NCBI RefSeq assembly: GCF_002086485.1
Contig: NZ_MVHF01000016.1
Coordinates: forward strand, 62,001 to 126,000
Source: Mycobacterium aquaticum
Lineage (GTDB): Bacteria > Actinomycetota > Actinomycetes > Mycobacteriales > Mycobacteriaceae
Direction of reading: 5' to 3'
DNA: 64,000 nt
Shown: positions 18,901 through 27,947 of the stretch, in pieces
Position numbering within the stretch: the stretch's first letter is position 1
Layout of the letters: each line of letters opens with the position of its first letter
Notes under the pieces: model-generated
Told to the model about the DNA's origin: nothing
What the model saw: only the letters and a program-made list of their open reading frames with translations
Databases searched by the model: none
Translations under genes and position numbers: made by a program

Positions 18901-19078
18901 GAACCGGCATCGGGCTGGTGATCCACGGCGCTCACCGCACTCGGGCACGGCCGCTGACCGGAAATATCCATGACCGGGCCTACGTGCGCCGTGCGGCAGG
19001 GGAAGATAGACAGACTGCAGGCCTGTCTGGCGGCAGTGACGCGCATTAGACGTTGAGGCCGAGGCGAACGGGGCAACG

Positions 19079-19750
19079 ATGAGCGCAGACGAGCAACGGG
19101 CGGCGAGACGAGTCGTCCTCGCCGATGACGACGTACTGCTGCGCGAAGGCCTGGCCAGCCTGCTGAACCGGTCCGGGTTCGAGGTGGTCGGGCAGGCCGG
19201 CGACAGTCGAGACGTGTTGCCGCTCGTACACGACAAGTCCCCGGATCTGGTGCTGACCGATATCCGGATGCCGCCCACCCACACCACCGAGGGACTCGAC
19301 GTCGCACGGACGATCCGCGAGCAGTTCCCCGATATCGCGATTCTTGTCCTGTCGGCACACGTGGAGGTCGAGCACGCGATCGAACTTCTGGCCAGCGGTC
19401 AGCGCATCGGCTACCTGCTCAAAAGTCGAGTGACCGACGTGGCCGATTTCATCGACACGCTTCAGCGGATCAGCAACGGGGCATCGGTCATCGACCCGGC
19501 CCTGGTGCAGGAACTCGTGACGGCTCGGCGGCGCGACGACCCGTTGGCTGCATTGTCTGAGCGCGAACGTGAGGTGCTGGCGTTGATGGCAGAGGGCCGG
19601 TCGAACGCCGGTATCGGCCATAAGCTCTGGGTCACTGAGGGAACCGTAGAAAAGCATGTGCGCAGCATCATGAGCAAGCTGAATCTGTCTGATAGCGGTG
19701 AGGATCACCGCAGAGTATTAGCAGTGATCGCGTTTCTCGACGCCCAGTGA
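19079..19750 (+). CDS. NarL/LuxR-type response regulator
   Basis: Two-domain DNA-binding response regulator, 223 residues. The receiver begins VVLADDDVLLREGL; the phospho-acceptor is Asp61 in VLTDIRMPP; the conserved Lys lies in YLLKSRV. The LuxR-type HTH (about 155-218) contains LSEREREVLALMAEGRSN and VTEGTVEKHVRSI. No kinase gene is adjacent; the HisKA_3 kinase at 30062 within the same block is the natural candidate partner. It may recognise the repeated motif in nearby promoters, but this is inferred from proximity only. Confidence 0.92.
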   Translation: MSADEQRAARRVVLADDDVLLREGLASLLNRSGFEVVGQAGDSRDVLPLVHDKSPDLVLTDIRMPPTHTTEGLDVARTIREQFPDIAILVLSAHVEVEHAIELLASGQRIGYLLKSRVTDVADFIDTLQRISNGASVIDPALVQELVTARRRDDPLAALSEREREVLALMAEGRSNAGIGHKLWVTEGTVEKHVRSIMSKLNLSDSGEDHRRVLAVIAFLDAQ

Positions 19751-19956
19751 CTGCCGCGTGTAAGTGCGAGCAGCGTTGCTGTGGAGATTCCGCGTGCGCA
19801 TGGGATGTCAATCACCGCTGGATGAGCGAAGAACGTAGATCCGGCTCAACCGGCCGAGAGTACGGACTCCGATGGCGATCGACGCGCCGGTAGCTCTTAC
19901 GACAAAAGCGCGTTGGGCGGGACTAGGGCAGTCCTGCCCAACGCGTGAAGTCGACG

Positions 19957-20166
19957 TCAACGGCGGTGGAATAGTAGAGCGTTCGAGTCCCCTCCGAAGG
20001 GCATCTGTGCTTGTGCAGCCTCCTGCGCGGCTCCTCCTGGGGTTGCGGTCACCTGCGCGTTGCCCGGGGTCTGCTGCAGATTGACATCCGCGGAGGCGAT
20101 CGGAGCCAGTCCGATCGTGACTGCCGCGGCAGCGATGGCCACAGGTGCGATGTAGTGCATTCTCAT
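19957..20166 (-). CDS. Short secreted peptide, QTPGN variant (member 2)
   Basis: 69 residues from ATG 20166, chosen because AAAGGAG lies just upstream (20170-20176); a longer in-frame extension lacks such a site. Signal peptide about 1-26 (MRMHYIAPVAIAAAAV..., APIASA cleavage). The mature peptide begins DVNLQQTPGNAQVTATPGG, has no Cys, and ends in a GGDSNALLFHRR tail resembling the GGEAFLL tail of member 1. It keeps the Q-T-P-G-N core but lacks the proline/tyrosine block, so it is a divergent member. The GCYARCYGGAATK motif lies 128 bp upstream (20295-20307). Function unknown. Confidence 0.75.
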   Translation of the reverse strand: MRMHYIAPVAIAAAAVTIGLAPIASADVNLQQTPGNAQVTATPGGAAQEAAQAQMPFGGDSNALLFHRR

Positions 20167-20492
20167 TGTTTCTCCTTTGAGGATCAGGATTTTGATGCTG
20201 GTATTCCTGAGTTGGTGCGCCCGGTTTGGACTGAACTCATGGTCGCGCCGTAGCCAGCCCATGTCGCCACTGCTGCCATCCATCTATGTGGGTGGCCAGC
20301 TGGAATGAACGGCTGATGGGCGTGGTATGCGCTCCTGGAGGCAATCGTGCAGTGGCTGTTACCGCCAGCAGCTCGCAGATACCCGCTAGCGGTAACGACT
20401 TATGCGCTGTCACTGAGTAGCGTGCAAGTCAACCGCCGCAGCCGTCGGACGTCCCATGGCTGGTCGGGACCACCGAGCAAGGTAAGGACCAG
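20167..20492. promoter_or_regulatory. Divergent promoter region with island motif and inverted repeat
   Basis: Non-coding region between secreted peptide 2 (-) and the molybdoenzyme (+). It holds GCCAGCTGGAATG at 20295-20307 and an 8-bp inverted repeat, GTTACCGC (20358-20365) and GCGGTAAC (20389-20396). The second arm overlaps the perfect palindrome CCGCTAGCGG (20383-20392). A related GTTACCGCTGGCAG occurs near 22914, upstream of the aquaporin gene. Confidence 0.5.
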
Positions 20493-21614
20493 ATGATGTC
20501 AGCACATGCCTCACCAGATGACGCGCCACTGTGGGGCAAGCGCGCCGACGTGATCGTGCGTACCGAGGCGCCGTTCAATGCCGAGCCTCCGCCAACTCTA
20601 TTGGCTGCCAATGAGATCACGCCGGTCGAGGCATTCTATGCGCGTAATCACGGCCTGTTTCCCGACATCGCGCCGGGGCAATGGCGGCTGGACGTAGGGG
20701 GCCTGGTTGACACGCCGATGACGCTGACTCTCGACCGGTTGACGACCGGATTTGATCATCACACCGTCGTGGCAACTCTGGCGTGTGCAGGCAACCGGCG
20801 CGCGGAGCTGTTGCGGGCGCGCCCTATTCCCGGCAAGGACCCGTGGGAACACGGGGCGATATCGACCGCAGCCTGGTGCGGCGTGCGGCTTGCCGACGTT
20901 CTGGACGCGGCCGGTGTGTACCGCCGCGACGGGCTGCACGTGGAGTTTCTCGCCCCAGACATCGCCGCGGAGGCACGCCCGGCGCAGGCCTACGGCAGCT
21001 CGATCCCGCTCGAGAAGGCGATGTCGCACGAAGTGCTGCTGGCGTGGCAGATGAACGGGCAGCCGCTGCCGCGGGCGCACGGCGGACCGGTGAGGGCGGT
21101 GGTTCCGGGCTACATCGGGGCCCGCAGCGTCAAGTGGATCACCGCTGTCACGGTGCGAGATCACCCATCGCACAACTACTTCCAGGAAGTTGACTACCGT
21201 ATCTTACCGCCCGACGCCGACCCCGACACCGCCGCCGTGGGCGATGGTATACCGCTGTCGCGCCTGCCGCTCAACTGCGACATCCTCGCGCCTACTGGCG
21301 GTGACCGCATCGGGGCCGGTGAGGTCGTGTTGCGCGGCTGGGCGATGGCCGGTGACGGCCAGGGCATAGGACGCGTCGATGTATCCATCGACGGAGGCCA
21401 CACATGGCGTCAGGCCCAACTGCACACTGCCCGCAGTAAGTGGGCATGGTCACTGTGGTCGCTATCTGTCGACGTGGTGCCCGGCCCGCTAAGTATCACT
21501 GCGCGTGCATGGGATGACACCGGTATGACCCAGCCCGAATCCCCTGCTTCCCTGTGGAATCCGCGCGGCTACGGCAACAACGCCTACTCCCGTGTTGATG
21601 TGCGTGTGATGTGA
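20493..21614 (+). CDS. Sulfite-oxidase-like molybdopterin enzyme, cytosolic, heme-free
   Basis: Mo-pterin oxidoreductase of the sulfite oxidase family, 373 residues. The Mo-ligating cysteine is Cys98 in ATLACAGNRR. Substrate-channel residues lie in GPVRAVVPGYIGARSVKW (about 199-216). The C-terminal dimerisation domain with the DVSIDGGHTW segment follows. There is no Tat or Sec signal and no cytochrome b5 domain, so it is soluble and cytosolic and needs a separate electron acceptor. The start is ATG 20493 or 20496. It sits alone among the secreted-peptide genes. The true substrate (sulfite or another oxo-transfer substrate) cannot be told from sequence. Confidence 0.9.
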   Translation: MMSAHASPDDAPLWGKRADVIVRTEAPFNAEPPPTLLAANEITPVEAFYARNHGLFPDIAPGQWRLDVGGLVDTPMTLTLDRLTTGFDHHTVVATLACAGNRRAELLRARPIPGKDPWEHGAISTAAWCGVRLADVLDAAGVYRRDGLHVEFLAPDIAAEARPAQAYGSSIPLEKAMSHEVLLAWQMNGQPLPRAHGGPVRAVVPGYIGARSVKWITAVTVRDHPSHNYFQEVDYRILPPDADPDTAAVGDGIPLSRLPLNCDILAPTGGDRIGAGEVVLRGWAMAGDGQGIGRVDVSIDGGHTWRQAQLHTARSKWAWSLWSLSVDVVPGPLSITARAWDDTGMTQPESPASLWNPRGYGNNAYSRVDVRVM

Positions 21615-21753
21615 ATCGATAGCCGCGGTTGGGTCGATCGAACGTCGTGACTCACCCTGTGCCGTGTCGGTGTCGTCCGGCCGTCGATCGAGCGGCAGAC
21701 ATGTTTCGGTGAATACGTGGTCGCGTCACCCCTACATGTTGGCTGGGACCCCG

Positions 21754-21766
21754 AATTCCGGCTAGC
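21754..21766 (-). promoter_or_regulatory. Copy of GCYARCYGGAATK upstream of secreted peptide 3
   Basis: Minus-strand GCTAGCCGGAATT, 94 bp upstream of the ATG at 21861. Relative to its gene it has the same orientation and nearly the same distance as the copy upstream of secreted peptide 1. Confidence 0.45.
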
Positions 21767-21860
21767 GGTGCCACGGATGGGTGTCAGCGGCCACGACATG
21801 CTTTGCGCGTCAACCGATCATGGAATCAGACCGATCAACTATGCCGCAAAGGAGTCAATC

Positions 21861-22133
21861 ATGCTAATCAAGATGCGTTACATGACAACAATTTTAGGTA
21901 CGGCGATCATCGCTGCGGCGATCGGCGCCGCGCCGATCGCCAATGCCGACACCAGCATCATCCCGAATCAGGAATCCTGTGTCGGCGCGGTGTGCCAGTC
22001 ACCGGGAAACGTGCAGATCAATGACGCTCCGCCGCCGGCAGCATACTATCCCTACGGAGGCGAGGCGTTCCTGCTCGGCGGTAGTGGAGGATTTGGCGGC
22101 GGGGGATTCCACGGCGGCGGCGGCCATCGATAG
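21861..22133 (+). CDS. Short secreted peptide, QSPGN family with Gly/His-rich tail (member 3)
   Basis: 90 residues from ATG 21861, preceded by AAAGGAG (21848-21854). Signal peptide about 1-30 (MLIKMRYMTTILGTAI..., cleavage after IANA). The mature peptide has two cysteines (ESCVGAVCQSPGN), the shared block SPGNVQINDAPPPAAYYPYG and GGEAFLL, then a unique glycine/histidine-rich tail (GGGGFHGGGGHR) that could bind metal. It precedes member 4 by 50 bp and may be co-transcribed with it. Function unknown. Confidence 0.85.
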   Translation: MLIKMRYMTTILGTAIIAAAIGAAPIANADTSIIPNQESCVGAVCQSPGNVQINDAPPPAAYYPYGGEAFLLGGSGGFGGGGFHGGGGHR

Positions 22134-22183
22134 CCGCTTCGGCGAGTAGCCAGACCAGCACCCAATCGGGAAGGAATTGACCA

Positions 22184-22447
22184 ATGAGAATCAAGATGCG
22201 CTACAGTACAACGCTTTTGGTGGCTGCGTCCGCAGCGTCCATCGCAATTGCGCCGATCGCGGCGGCGGCACCGGCGTCATTTCCGGCCGACGTGGGCAAC
22301 GCCTCGTCGGCCGCCTCCGCGTCCGGCGCGCAGTCATGCATTGTGCTGGGCGGTACCCAGTCCCAGTGCCAGTCACCCGGCAATGTGCAGATCAACGACT
22401 CGCCGCCTCAGGTGGACTACTACCCGTACGCGGGCGGGGCGACCTAG
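22184..22447 (+). CDS. Short secreted peptide, QSPGN family (member 4)
   Basis: 87 residues from ATG 22184, preceded by GGGAAGGAA. Signal peptide about 1-29 (MRIKMRYSTTLLVAAS..., AAAA cleavage). The mature part has cysteines in AQSCIVLGG and SQCQSPGN, then VQINDSPPQVDYYPYAGG. Its N-terminus (IKMRY) is nearly that of member 3, indicating tandem duplication. It lies downstream of member 3 on the same strand. Function unknown. Confidence 0.83.
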   Translation: MRIKMRYSTTLLVAASAASIAIAPIAAAAPASFPADVGNASSAASASGAQSCIVLGGTQSQCQSPGNVQINDSPPQVDYYPYAGGAT

Positions 22448-23005
22448 CCCATCGGGTCCAACCATCGTTGGGTTGATGGGAAATCGCGTACAGCTCCGTC
22501 AGATTGACACGATGGGCTCCTTGTGTGCTGCGTCCGCTCATGGGAGGTTGAAGTTTGTCATGACCGGCCATGACGACTCCCATCCCGATCTGACCGCCAC
22601 TAGAGATGACGCCGTACGAGCGCCGCGACACACCCGCGCCGCCATGTTTTCCCATTGGCAGGAGAACCCGGACCCGGATCATCCAGCGGTGATCGCACAG
22701 CCGCGGGGCGACGGGGTGGTCGCCGCCGGGGTGGCTCAAGGTCAGTTCGTACCACGGCGCCGAGATGATTGACGCTCTGCGCGAGAGATCATGTCCGCTG
22801 GGCGAAATGCGATGTCGCGCGCACAGCGTGAGCGGGTTTTCTTAATACTGGAACGCTCGGACTTCGCGCAGCGCATGTGGCTCGACCATCTGCTGGGCGC
22901 GGCCGCGTTACCGCTGGCAGGTAGATATCGAATACCGGTGGCATGCGGCCCGGATGGCCACCAGCGCCGACGACACCAACCGCAGCCATCGGTGATCGTG
23001 GTTCT
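22448..23005. other. Mostly non-coding gap; one doubtful small frame
   Basis: No recognisable gene. A frame at 22560-22772 (+), 70 codons beginning MTGHDDSHPDLT, has GGGAGG 12 nt upstream but no recognisable similarity and may be chance. A motif GTTACCGCTGGCAG near 22914 matches the inverted-repeat arms found upstream of the molybdoenzyme gene and could belong to the aquaporin promoter. Confidence 0.4.
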
Positions 23006-23716
23006 ATGGTCACTTCCCCCGAATCAACACAAGCGGTCAACCATCATCAGTCCGCACCGGTCGCTAGTCCACGCGCGGGCGCAAAGTTCATCGTCGAGGC
23101 CATCGGAACGTTCTTTTTGGTGTTCACTGTCGGCGCCGCCGTCACCACGGCGAGCCCACTGGCCCCCGTCGGGATCGGCGCCGTGCTGATGGTGATGATC
23201 TACGCCGGCGCTCACTTGTCGGGCGGTCACTACAACCCCGCCGTCACACTTGCTGTGCTGGTGCGCGGCAAAATTGGACTGGTCGACGCACTCGGGTACT
23301 GGATCGTTCAGTTCGGTGCCGGACTCTTGGCCGCGATTGTGGTACGCAACGTCGTTGGCGCGGACCGGGTCACGACTCGAGCCCCGCTGACCTTGTCCGG
23401 TCACGCTTTGCTGGCGGCCTTCGCCGTCGAGCTGTTGTTCACCTTCGCGCTCTGTTACGTGGTGCTCAACGTCGCCACCAGTCGCCGCCATCCTGACAAC
23501 ACCTTTTACGGCGCTGCCATCGGCTTCACCGTGATGGCCGGTGCCGTCGCGGTCGGCGCCATATCAGGTGGCGCCTTCAACCCCTCCGTTACGCTCGGGG
23601 CCGCCGTGATGGACATCTTCGCGTGGCCGACGCTATGGGTGTATCTGGTGGCACAGGCAATTGCGGGCCTGGCTGCGGGCGTGACCTTTCTGGCACTAAA
23701 CCCTGACGATAAATAG
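23006..23716 (+). CDS. MIP-family channel (aquaporin/glycerol facilitator type)
   Basis: Integral membrane channel of 236 residues with six hydrophobic segments. The two half-helix motifs are GGHYNPAVTLA (Asn77) and GGAFNPSVTLG (Asn192); the second is NPS rather than NPA, a tolerated variant. ATG 23006 is chosen because the upstream in-frame extension is not protein-like. It ends 110 bp before a strong hairpin. The permeant (water, glycerol, peroxide or another small neutral solute) cannot be assigned. Confidence 0.9.
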   Translation: MVTSPESTQAVNHHQSAPVASPRAGAKFIVEAIGTFFLVFTVGAAVTTASPLAPVGIGAVLMVMIYAGAHLSGGHYNPAVTLAVLVRGKIGLVDALGYWIVQFGAGLLAAIVVRNVVGADRVTTRAPLTLSGHALLAAFAVELLFTFALCYVVLNVATSRRHPDNTFYGAAIGFTVMAGAVAVGAISGGAFNPSVTLGAAVMDIFAWPTLWVYLVAQAIAGLAAGVTFLALNPDDK

Positions 23717-23824
23717 CGTGAACATTTCTGGCGCCGTGAGATAACGTCACTCAGCGCATCTGGCAATGGTGCTCCTGAGATTGGCATAGCGGCCGCGTGG
23801 CCACCTCCAGTGAGGCGAAACGGC

Positions 23825-23859
23825 AGCAGCCGCCGGCCTTTTCGGTGCCGGCGGCTGCT
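23825..23859. terminator. Perfect 13-bp-stem hairpin between convergent genes
   Basis: Arms AGCAGCCGCCGGC (23825-23837) and GCCGGCGGCTGCT (23847-23859) pair perfectly around a 9-nt loop. The hairpin lies between the 3' ends of the aquaporin gene and frc and probably serves both. Confidence 0.8.
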
Positions 23860-23868
23860 CGGTTTCGC

Positions 23869-25122
23869 TCAGACCACGCCTTTGGCGTGCATGTCGGCGA
23901 TTGCCTCGGGGTTGTAACCGAGCTCGGTGAGAACGTCGTCGGTGTGCTCGCCGAGCAGCGGTGAGCCGGTGATCTGCGGGGTGAAGTCGGAGAATTTGAC
24001 CGGGCTGCCGACGGTCAGGTAGGTGCCGCGCTGCTTGTGCGCGACCTCGACGATGCTGCCGCTGGCACGCAGCGCGGGGTCGTAGGCGATTTCCTTCATG
24101 CTCATCACCGGCGCGGTGGGCACCTCGTAGCGGCGCAGGATGTCGACAGCCTCGTACTTCGTCTTGTCGGCGAGCCAGTTCTCGATCTCGTCGAAGATCT
24201 CGAAGATGTGTGGCTGGCGTGCCTCAGCGGTGGCGTACGCGGGGTCGTCGACCCATTCCGGTCGAGCGATCGCCTCGCACGTTCGTGCCCAATTCTGCTC
24301 CTGGATCGTGAAGTAGATGTAGGCGTTGGGATCGGTATCGGCGCCCTTGCACTTGAGAACCCATCCGGGCTGGCCGCCGCCGCCGGCGTTGCCGCCGCGA
24401 GGAACGGTATCGCCGAACGTGCCGTTCGGGTATTGGGGATACTCCTCCAAGTAGCCGACCCGCTCCAACCGCAACTGGTCGCGCAGCTTCACCCGGCACA
24501 GGTTGAGCACGGCGTCTTGCATCGACACCGAAACCTTCTGGCCCACACCGGTCTTTTGACGGGCCATCAGCGCGGTGAGAATGCCGATCAGCAGATGCAT
24601 GCCGGTGTTGCTGTCGCCGAGCGCCGCACCGCTGATCGTCGGCGGACCGTCCCAGAATCCCGTCGTGGAGGCCGCGCCGCCGGCGCATTGAGCGACGTTG
24701 TCGTAGACCTTGAGATCCGACCACGGCGAGTCGTCGTTGAATCCCTTGACCGAGCCGAAGATCAGCCGCGGATTCAGCTCGTGGAGGTGCTTCCAACCCA
24801 GACCCATGCGGTCCATCGCGCCTGGTGCGAAGTTCTCAACGAGGACGTCGGCGTCGCGAATCAGCTTTTCCATCACCTCCTTGCCTTCGGTGGTCTTTGT
24901 GTCGATCGCAAGCGAGCGCTTGTTGCTGTTGAGTTGCGTGAAGTACAACGCATCAACGTCGGGGATGTCGCGCAGCTGCCGGCGGGTGACGTCACCGACG
25001 CCGACCCGCTCAACCTTGAGCACGTCGGCGCCGAACCACGCCATCATCTGGGTGCACGCGGGACCGGCCTGCACCCCGGTGAAGTCGATCACCTTGATTC
25101 CGCTCAGTGGTGGTTGACTCAT
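23869..25122 (-). CDS. frc: Formyl-CoA:oxalate CoA-transferase-like protein (class III)
   Basis: Moves CoA from formyl-CoA to oxalate, giving oxalyl-CoA for decarboxylation. The 417 residues match the family length. The catalytic aspartate is Asp170 in SGAALGDSNTGMHL; the N-terminal FTGVQAGPACTQ and the long GNAGGGGQPGW glycine loop are typical of Frc. The ATG at 25122 follows AAAGGGAA. It lies just downstream of a broken oxalyl-CoA decarboxylase gene, so this gene survives while its pathway partner is lost. Confidence 0.92.
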   Translation of the reverse strand: MSQPPLSGIKVIDFTGVQAGPACTQMMAWFGADVLKVERVGVGDVTRRQLRDIPDVDALYFTQLNSNKRSLAIDTKTTEGKEVMEKLIRDADVLVENFAPGAMDRMGLGWKHLHELNPRLIFGSVKGFNDDSPWSDLKVYDNVAQCAGGAASTTGFWDGPPTISGAALGDSNTGMHLLIGILTALMARQKTGVGQKVSVSMQDAVLNLCRVKLRDQLRLERVGYLEEYPQYPNGTFGDTVPRGGNAGGGGQPGWVLKCKGADTDPNAYIYFTIQEQNWARTCEAIARPEWVDDPAYATAEARQPHIFEIFDEIENWLADKTKYEAVDILRRYEVPTAPVMSMKEIAYDPALRASGSIVEVAHKQRGTYLTVGSPVKFSDFTPQITGSPLLGEHTDDVLTELGYNPEAIADMHAKGVV

Positions 25123-25171
25123 GATGAATTCCCTTTCTTCTGAATACTGTTCGCTCCGGGAGACGTATCGC

Positions 25172-26011
25172 TCACGGGTGCCCGATGCCCTTGGGATTGA
25201 GGTTGGTCAGATGACCGCTTTCGGTGCCTGCGGTCGGGTCGATGACGCAGTCGATGAGCGCAGGCTTGCCCGAGGCCAATGCATCCCTTAGCGCCGCTGT
25301 CAGCTCGTCAGGCGTGGTGGCTCGATAGCCCCGACCACCGAAAGCCTCAATCAGCTTGTAGTGGCGAGCGTTCACCATCAGCGTGGTGGGCGCAGGATCA
25401 GCGGGGTCGACCACCCGCCACCGGGAGGCGGCGCCTTCGTCGGCGTCGATGATCTCACCCAGCACCGCGGCTGGAATGTCCAGGTAGACACCACCGGGTC
25501 GGCCAGACAGCGCAGTACGGATCGCGCGAGCGATTCCTCGCCCGATGTCTTCGGCACGGTCTACTCGGTAGGCTGCCTTTGTGAACCGTTCGGCCGCCGT
25601 CATCTGGTCGAGCTCCTCGTAGTCGCCGCGCTTGAGGTCGACGATGCGGCGTTCGCTGGATCCTGAGATCTGTACGACGGGAAAGCAGTTCGTCGTCGCG
25701 TTGGCCAATGCCACGAGGCCGTTGAGGAATCCAGGTCCGGACACGGTGGGCACACACCGGGCTTGCGTGTGAGGAATCCCGCGGCAGCTGCTGCGTGGAT
25801 GGCGGCACTTTCGTGGCGGAAGCCGATGTAGCGAATGCCTGATGACTGCGCGATGCGCGCCAGGTCTGTGATCCGGGATGCCGACCAATCCGTACATGGT
25901 GTGAACGTCGTTGAGCTTGAGCGCATCGACAGCCAAGTGACAGCCGTCGGTGAGTGTCCGGTGAATCGGTTCTTCACTGCTGACGGCGGTCGGACGATGT
26001 GCGAGTGCCAT
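25172..26011 (-). pseudogene. oxcA: Oxalyl-CoA decarboxylase remnant (frameshifts and central deletion)
   Basis: Fragments of a TPP-dependent oxalyl-CoA decarboxylase, about 280 codons against the ~570 of the family. An extra base near 25873-25877 shifts frame after YGLVGIP; the following segment (ITDLARIAQSSGIRYIGF, GFLTRKPGVC) reads in another frame; a lost base near 25748 restores it at TVSGPGFLNG. After VYLDIPAAVLGEIIDADEG the sequence jumps at DPADPAPTT to the C-terminal TLMVNARHYKLIEAFGG, losing roughly 300 residues including the TPP-binding domain. The junction lies in a repeated Asp-Pro-Ala context, suggesting deletion between short repeats. Non-functional. Confidence 0.88.
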
Positions 26012-26136
26012 GGCGGTCTCCCAAAATGTGGGTGGATGGTGTTCTTACAGTTGGCTTTCGGTGCGAGAGACCGAAGTGTCCAGGAACCATCGACGAGCAC
26101 CGCCAGGCGATTTTGCGACGTCGACGGGTTGCATAC

Positions 26137-26871
26137 TCAAGCTGGCGAAACAGCATGTGCGTAGTTCTCTTTCGCCATTCGATTGGCGCCGCGCGCCTGC
26201 CAAAGGGCGGCGCAGAGCGCGAAAGCCAGCCCCGCAAGCGGTACCAGCGGTGCGAACGTCGGCGCGCGTAGTACCAGTAGCGCGCCCAAACTGCCACCGC
26301 ATACCAGGCCGACAAGCACGAGCAGGTGGTGGTGGATGTCGCGGTAACGATGCCCCGTGGCCAACTGGCCTACCAACCGAACAAGGGAGCCGGATAGGAA
26401 TGTCGTGTTCAGGCCCAACCTGCTGCCGAAGCGCTGCATCGCGCTGCTCTGGATGCCTAGACCTGTTGCACCTATACCAAGCAGAATTGCCTCCGAGTAG
26501 ACGGCCGGGCGCGGACCCATGGCCCACCAACCGATCGCGTACGTGACGAAGACAATCGTTTCGACCGTCAACGCGCGAGTGACGGCGGGTGGCCACACCG
26601 CGTCGCCTGGTTCGGCGGCGCCGACGATGCGGGCACCCACGGTTGCTCCGGCCATGTAACAGACCAGCGATACGAAGACGCGCCCGATCCGAAGCCCGTC
26701 GCGGTGCGCCATACCGATTCCGAGTAGCGTCAAATTGCCTGTCATCGCGCTGGTAAAGACATGTCCTAGGGCGAGGTACCCGATCGCGTCGGCGCCGCCG
26801 CTCGTGGCGGCAAGTGCCATAGCGGCCGAATTGCGCACCAGGATGGCAGATTTGGACGAAGCCATCGTCAT
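26137..26871 (-). CDS. DUF1275 (YoaK-type) membrane protein
   Basis: 244 residues with about six hydrophobic segments. The family pattern GGADAIGYLALGHVFTSAMTGN is near residues 25-46, with the TGN motif typical of DUF1275. Function is unknown in the family; transport is often assumed. It overlaps the damaged FadD7-like gene upstream by 4 bp, so it was translated as part of the oxalate cluster and may have served oxalate or formate movement. It appears intact. Confidence 0.85.
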   Translation of the reverse strand: MTMASSKSAILVRNSAAMALAATSGGADAIGYLALGHVFTSAMTGNLTLLGIGMAHRDGLRIGRVFVSLVCYMAGATVGARIVGAAEPGDAVWPPAVTRALTVETIVFVTYAIGWWAMGPRPAVYSEAILLGIGATGLGIQSSAMQRFGSRLGLNTTFLSGSLVRLVGQLATGHRYRDIHHHLLVLVGLVCGGSLGALLVLRAPTFAPLVPLAGLAFALCAALWQARGANRMAKENYAHAVSPA

Positions 26872-27866
26872 CGGCCCCCCGCAGCAATTTTGGAGCGGTC
26901 GATTGAGCCTTTCGCGGTCAGTGGCAACGCGTCAGTGAGGATGATTCGTTCCGGTATCTCGAAGGCGGACAGCCGTTCACGGCCGTAGGAGACCAGCTCT
27001 GCCGTATCCACATGGCATCCCTCACGGGGTACCACGAATGCGGCTATCCGCTCGCCGTAGAGGTCGTCGGGGAGGCCGAAGACGGCCGCTTGCGCGACGG
27101 TGGGGTGGGACGCGAGGACTTCCTCGACGTATTCGGGTGAGATCCTCTCACCGCCGCGGTTGATCAGCTCTTTGATTCGGCCCCGTATCGTCAGGTTGCC
27201 GTGCGCGTCGACGCTTCCGAGGTCCCCGCTGCGCACCCAGCCCCTTACCGTCGTGGGGGCCAGCGGGGCGCTGCAGCTGCGAATGACGCGCAGCCGACAC
27301 GCGTGGTCGGTGGCGGTCTTCACCGGCACCCGGTCGAGCAGGATGGTGTGGATGGTCGGCACGGCGGTGTACCAGGTGGCGCCACAGGCGGCGAGGTCAT
27401 CGGCAAAGGTGTGTGCCGAGAACTTGCCCCGCGTCGGTAGCAACACCGTGCCTCCCGTCGCCAGAGTGGTCAGCAGGGTGGCGACGAGCCCGTGCCCGTG
27501 AAACAGCGGCATTGCCGCGACAGTGGCGTCGGACGGATCCAAATGGTAAGCGCCGCTGATGTTTTCGATGGAGGTGGCGACGTTGCTGTGGGTCCACGGC
27601 ACCAATTTGGGCTTGCCGGTGGTTCCCGAGGTGAACATTATCAGCGCATCGAGATCGGTCATCCCCGAGAGCGGAGTGGCTACCGTGCGTGCCGAATGGG
27701 TGACCAGCAACCGCATTTCGGACTTGGCGCCGGCGGCGTTCGGCGGCGCCACGTGCAGGCGCCACTGCGGACCATCATCGTCATTTTCTTCTGTACGCGA
27801 AGCGTCGGTTACGGTCAGGTGCACGCGCAACATCCTTGCGTCTATGAGGTAATCGGCATCATTCAT
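26868..27866 (-). pseudogene. FadD7-like acyl/oxalyl-CoA ligase remnant with N-terminal loss and internal deletion
   Basis: AMP-forming ligase of the ANL family: the P-loop FTSGTTGKPKLVPWTH, mid-domain PLFHGHGL and C-terminal GRIKELINRGGERISP are present. Only 332 codons remain against ~500. The first ~140 residues are absent or unrecognisable, and the sequence jumps from SCSAPLAPTTV to RGWVRSGDLG, deleting the conserved middle that includes the GMTE-type motif. Oxalyl-CoA decarboxylase and FadD7 are neighbours in M. tuberculosis (recalled), which supports the identity. Probably inactive although the frame stays open. Confidence 0.75.
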
Positions 27867-27947
27867 GTGGTCAATGTTTATCTGCGACCGGCTGAATGTC
27901 GCTGATGCTGCCGCCCATCTGACCCCGTAGGGCAGCGGCCGCCGGTC

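Noticed and set aside
22791..23189. Plus-strand frame overlapping the start of the aquaporin gene
   Set aside because: Overlaps the aquaporin coding sequence in another frame and has no family resemblance.
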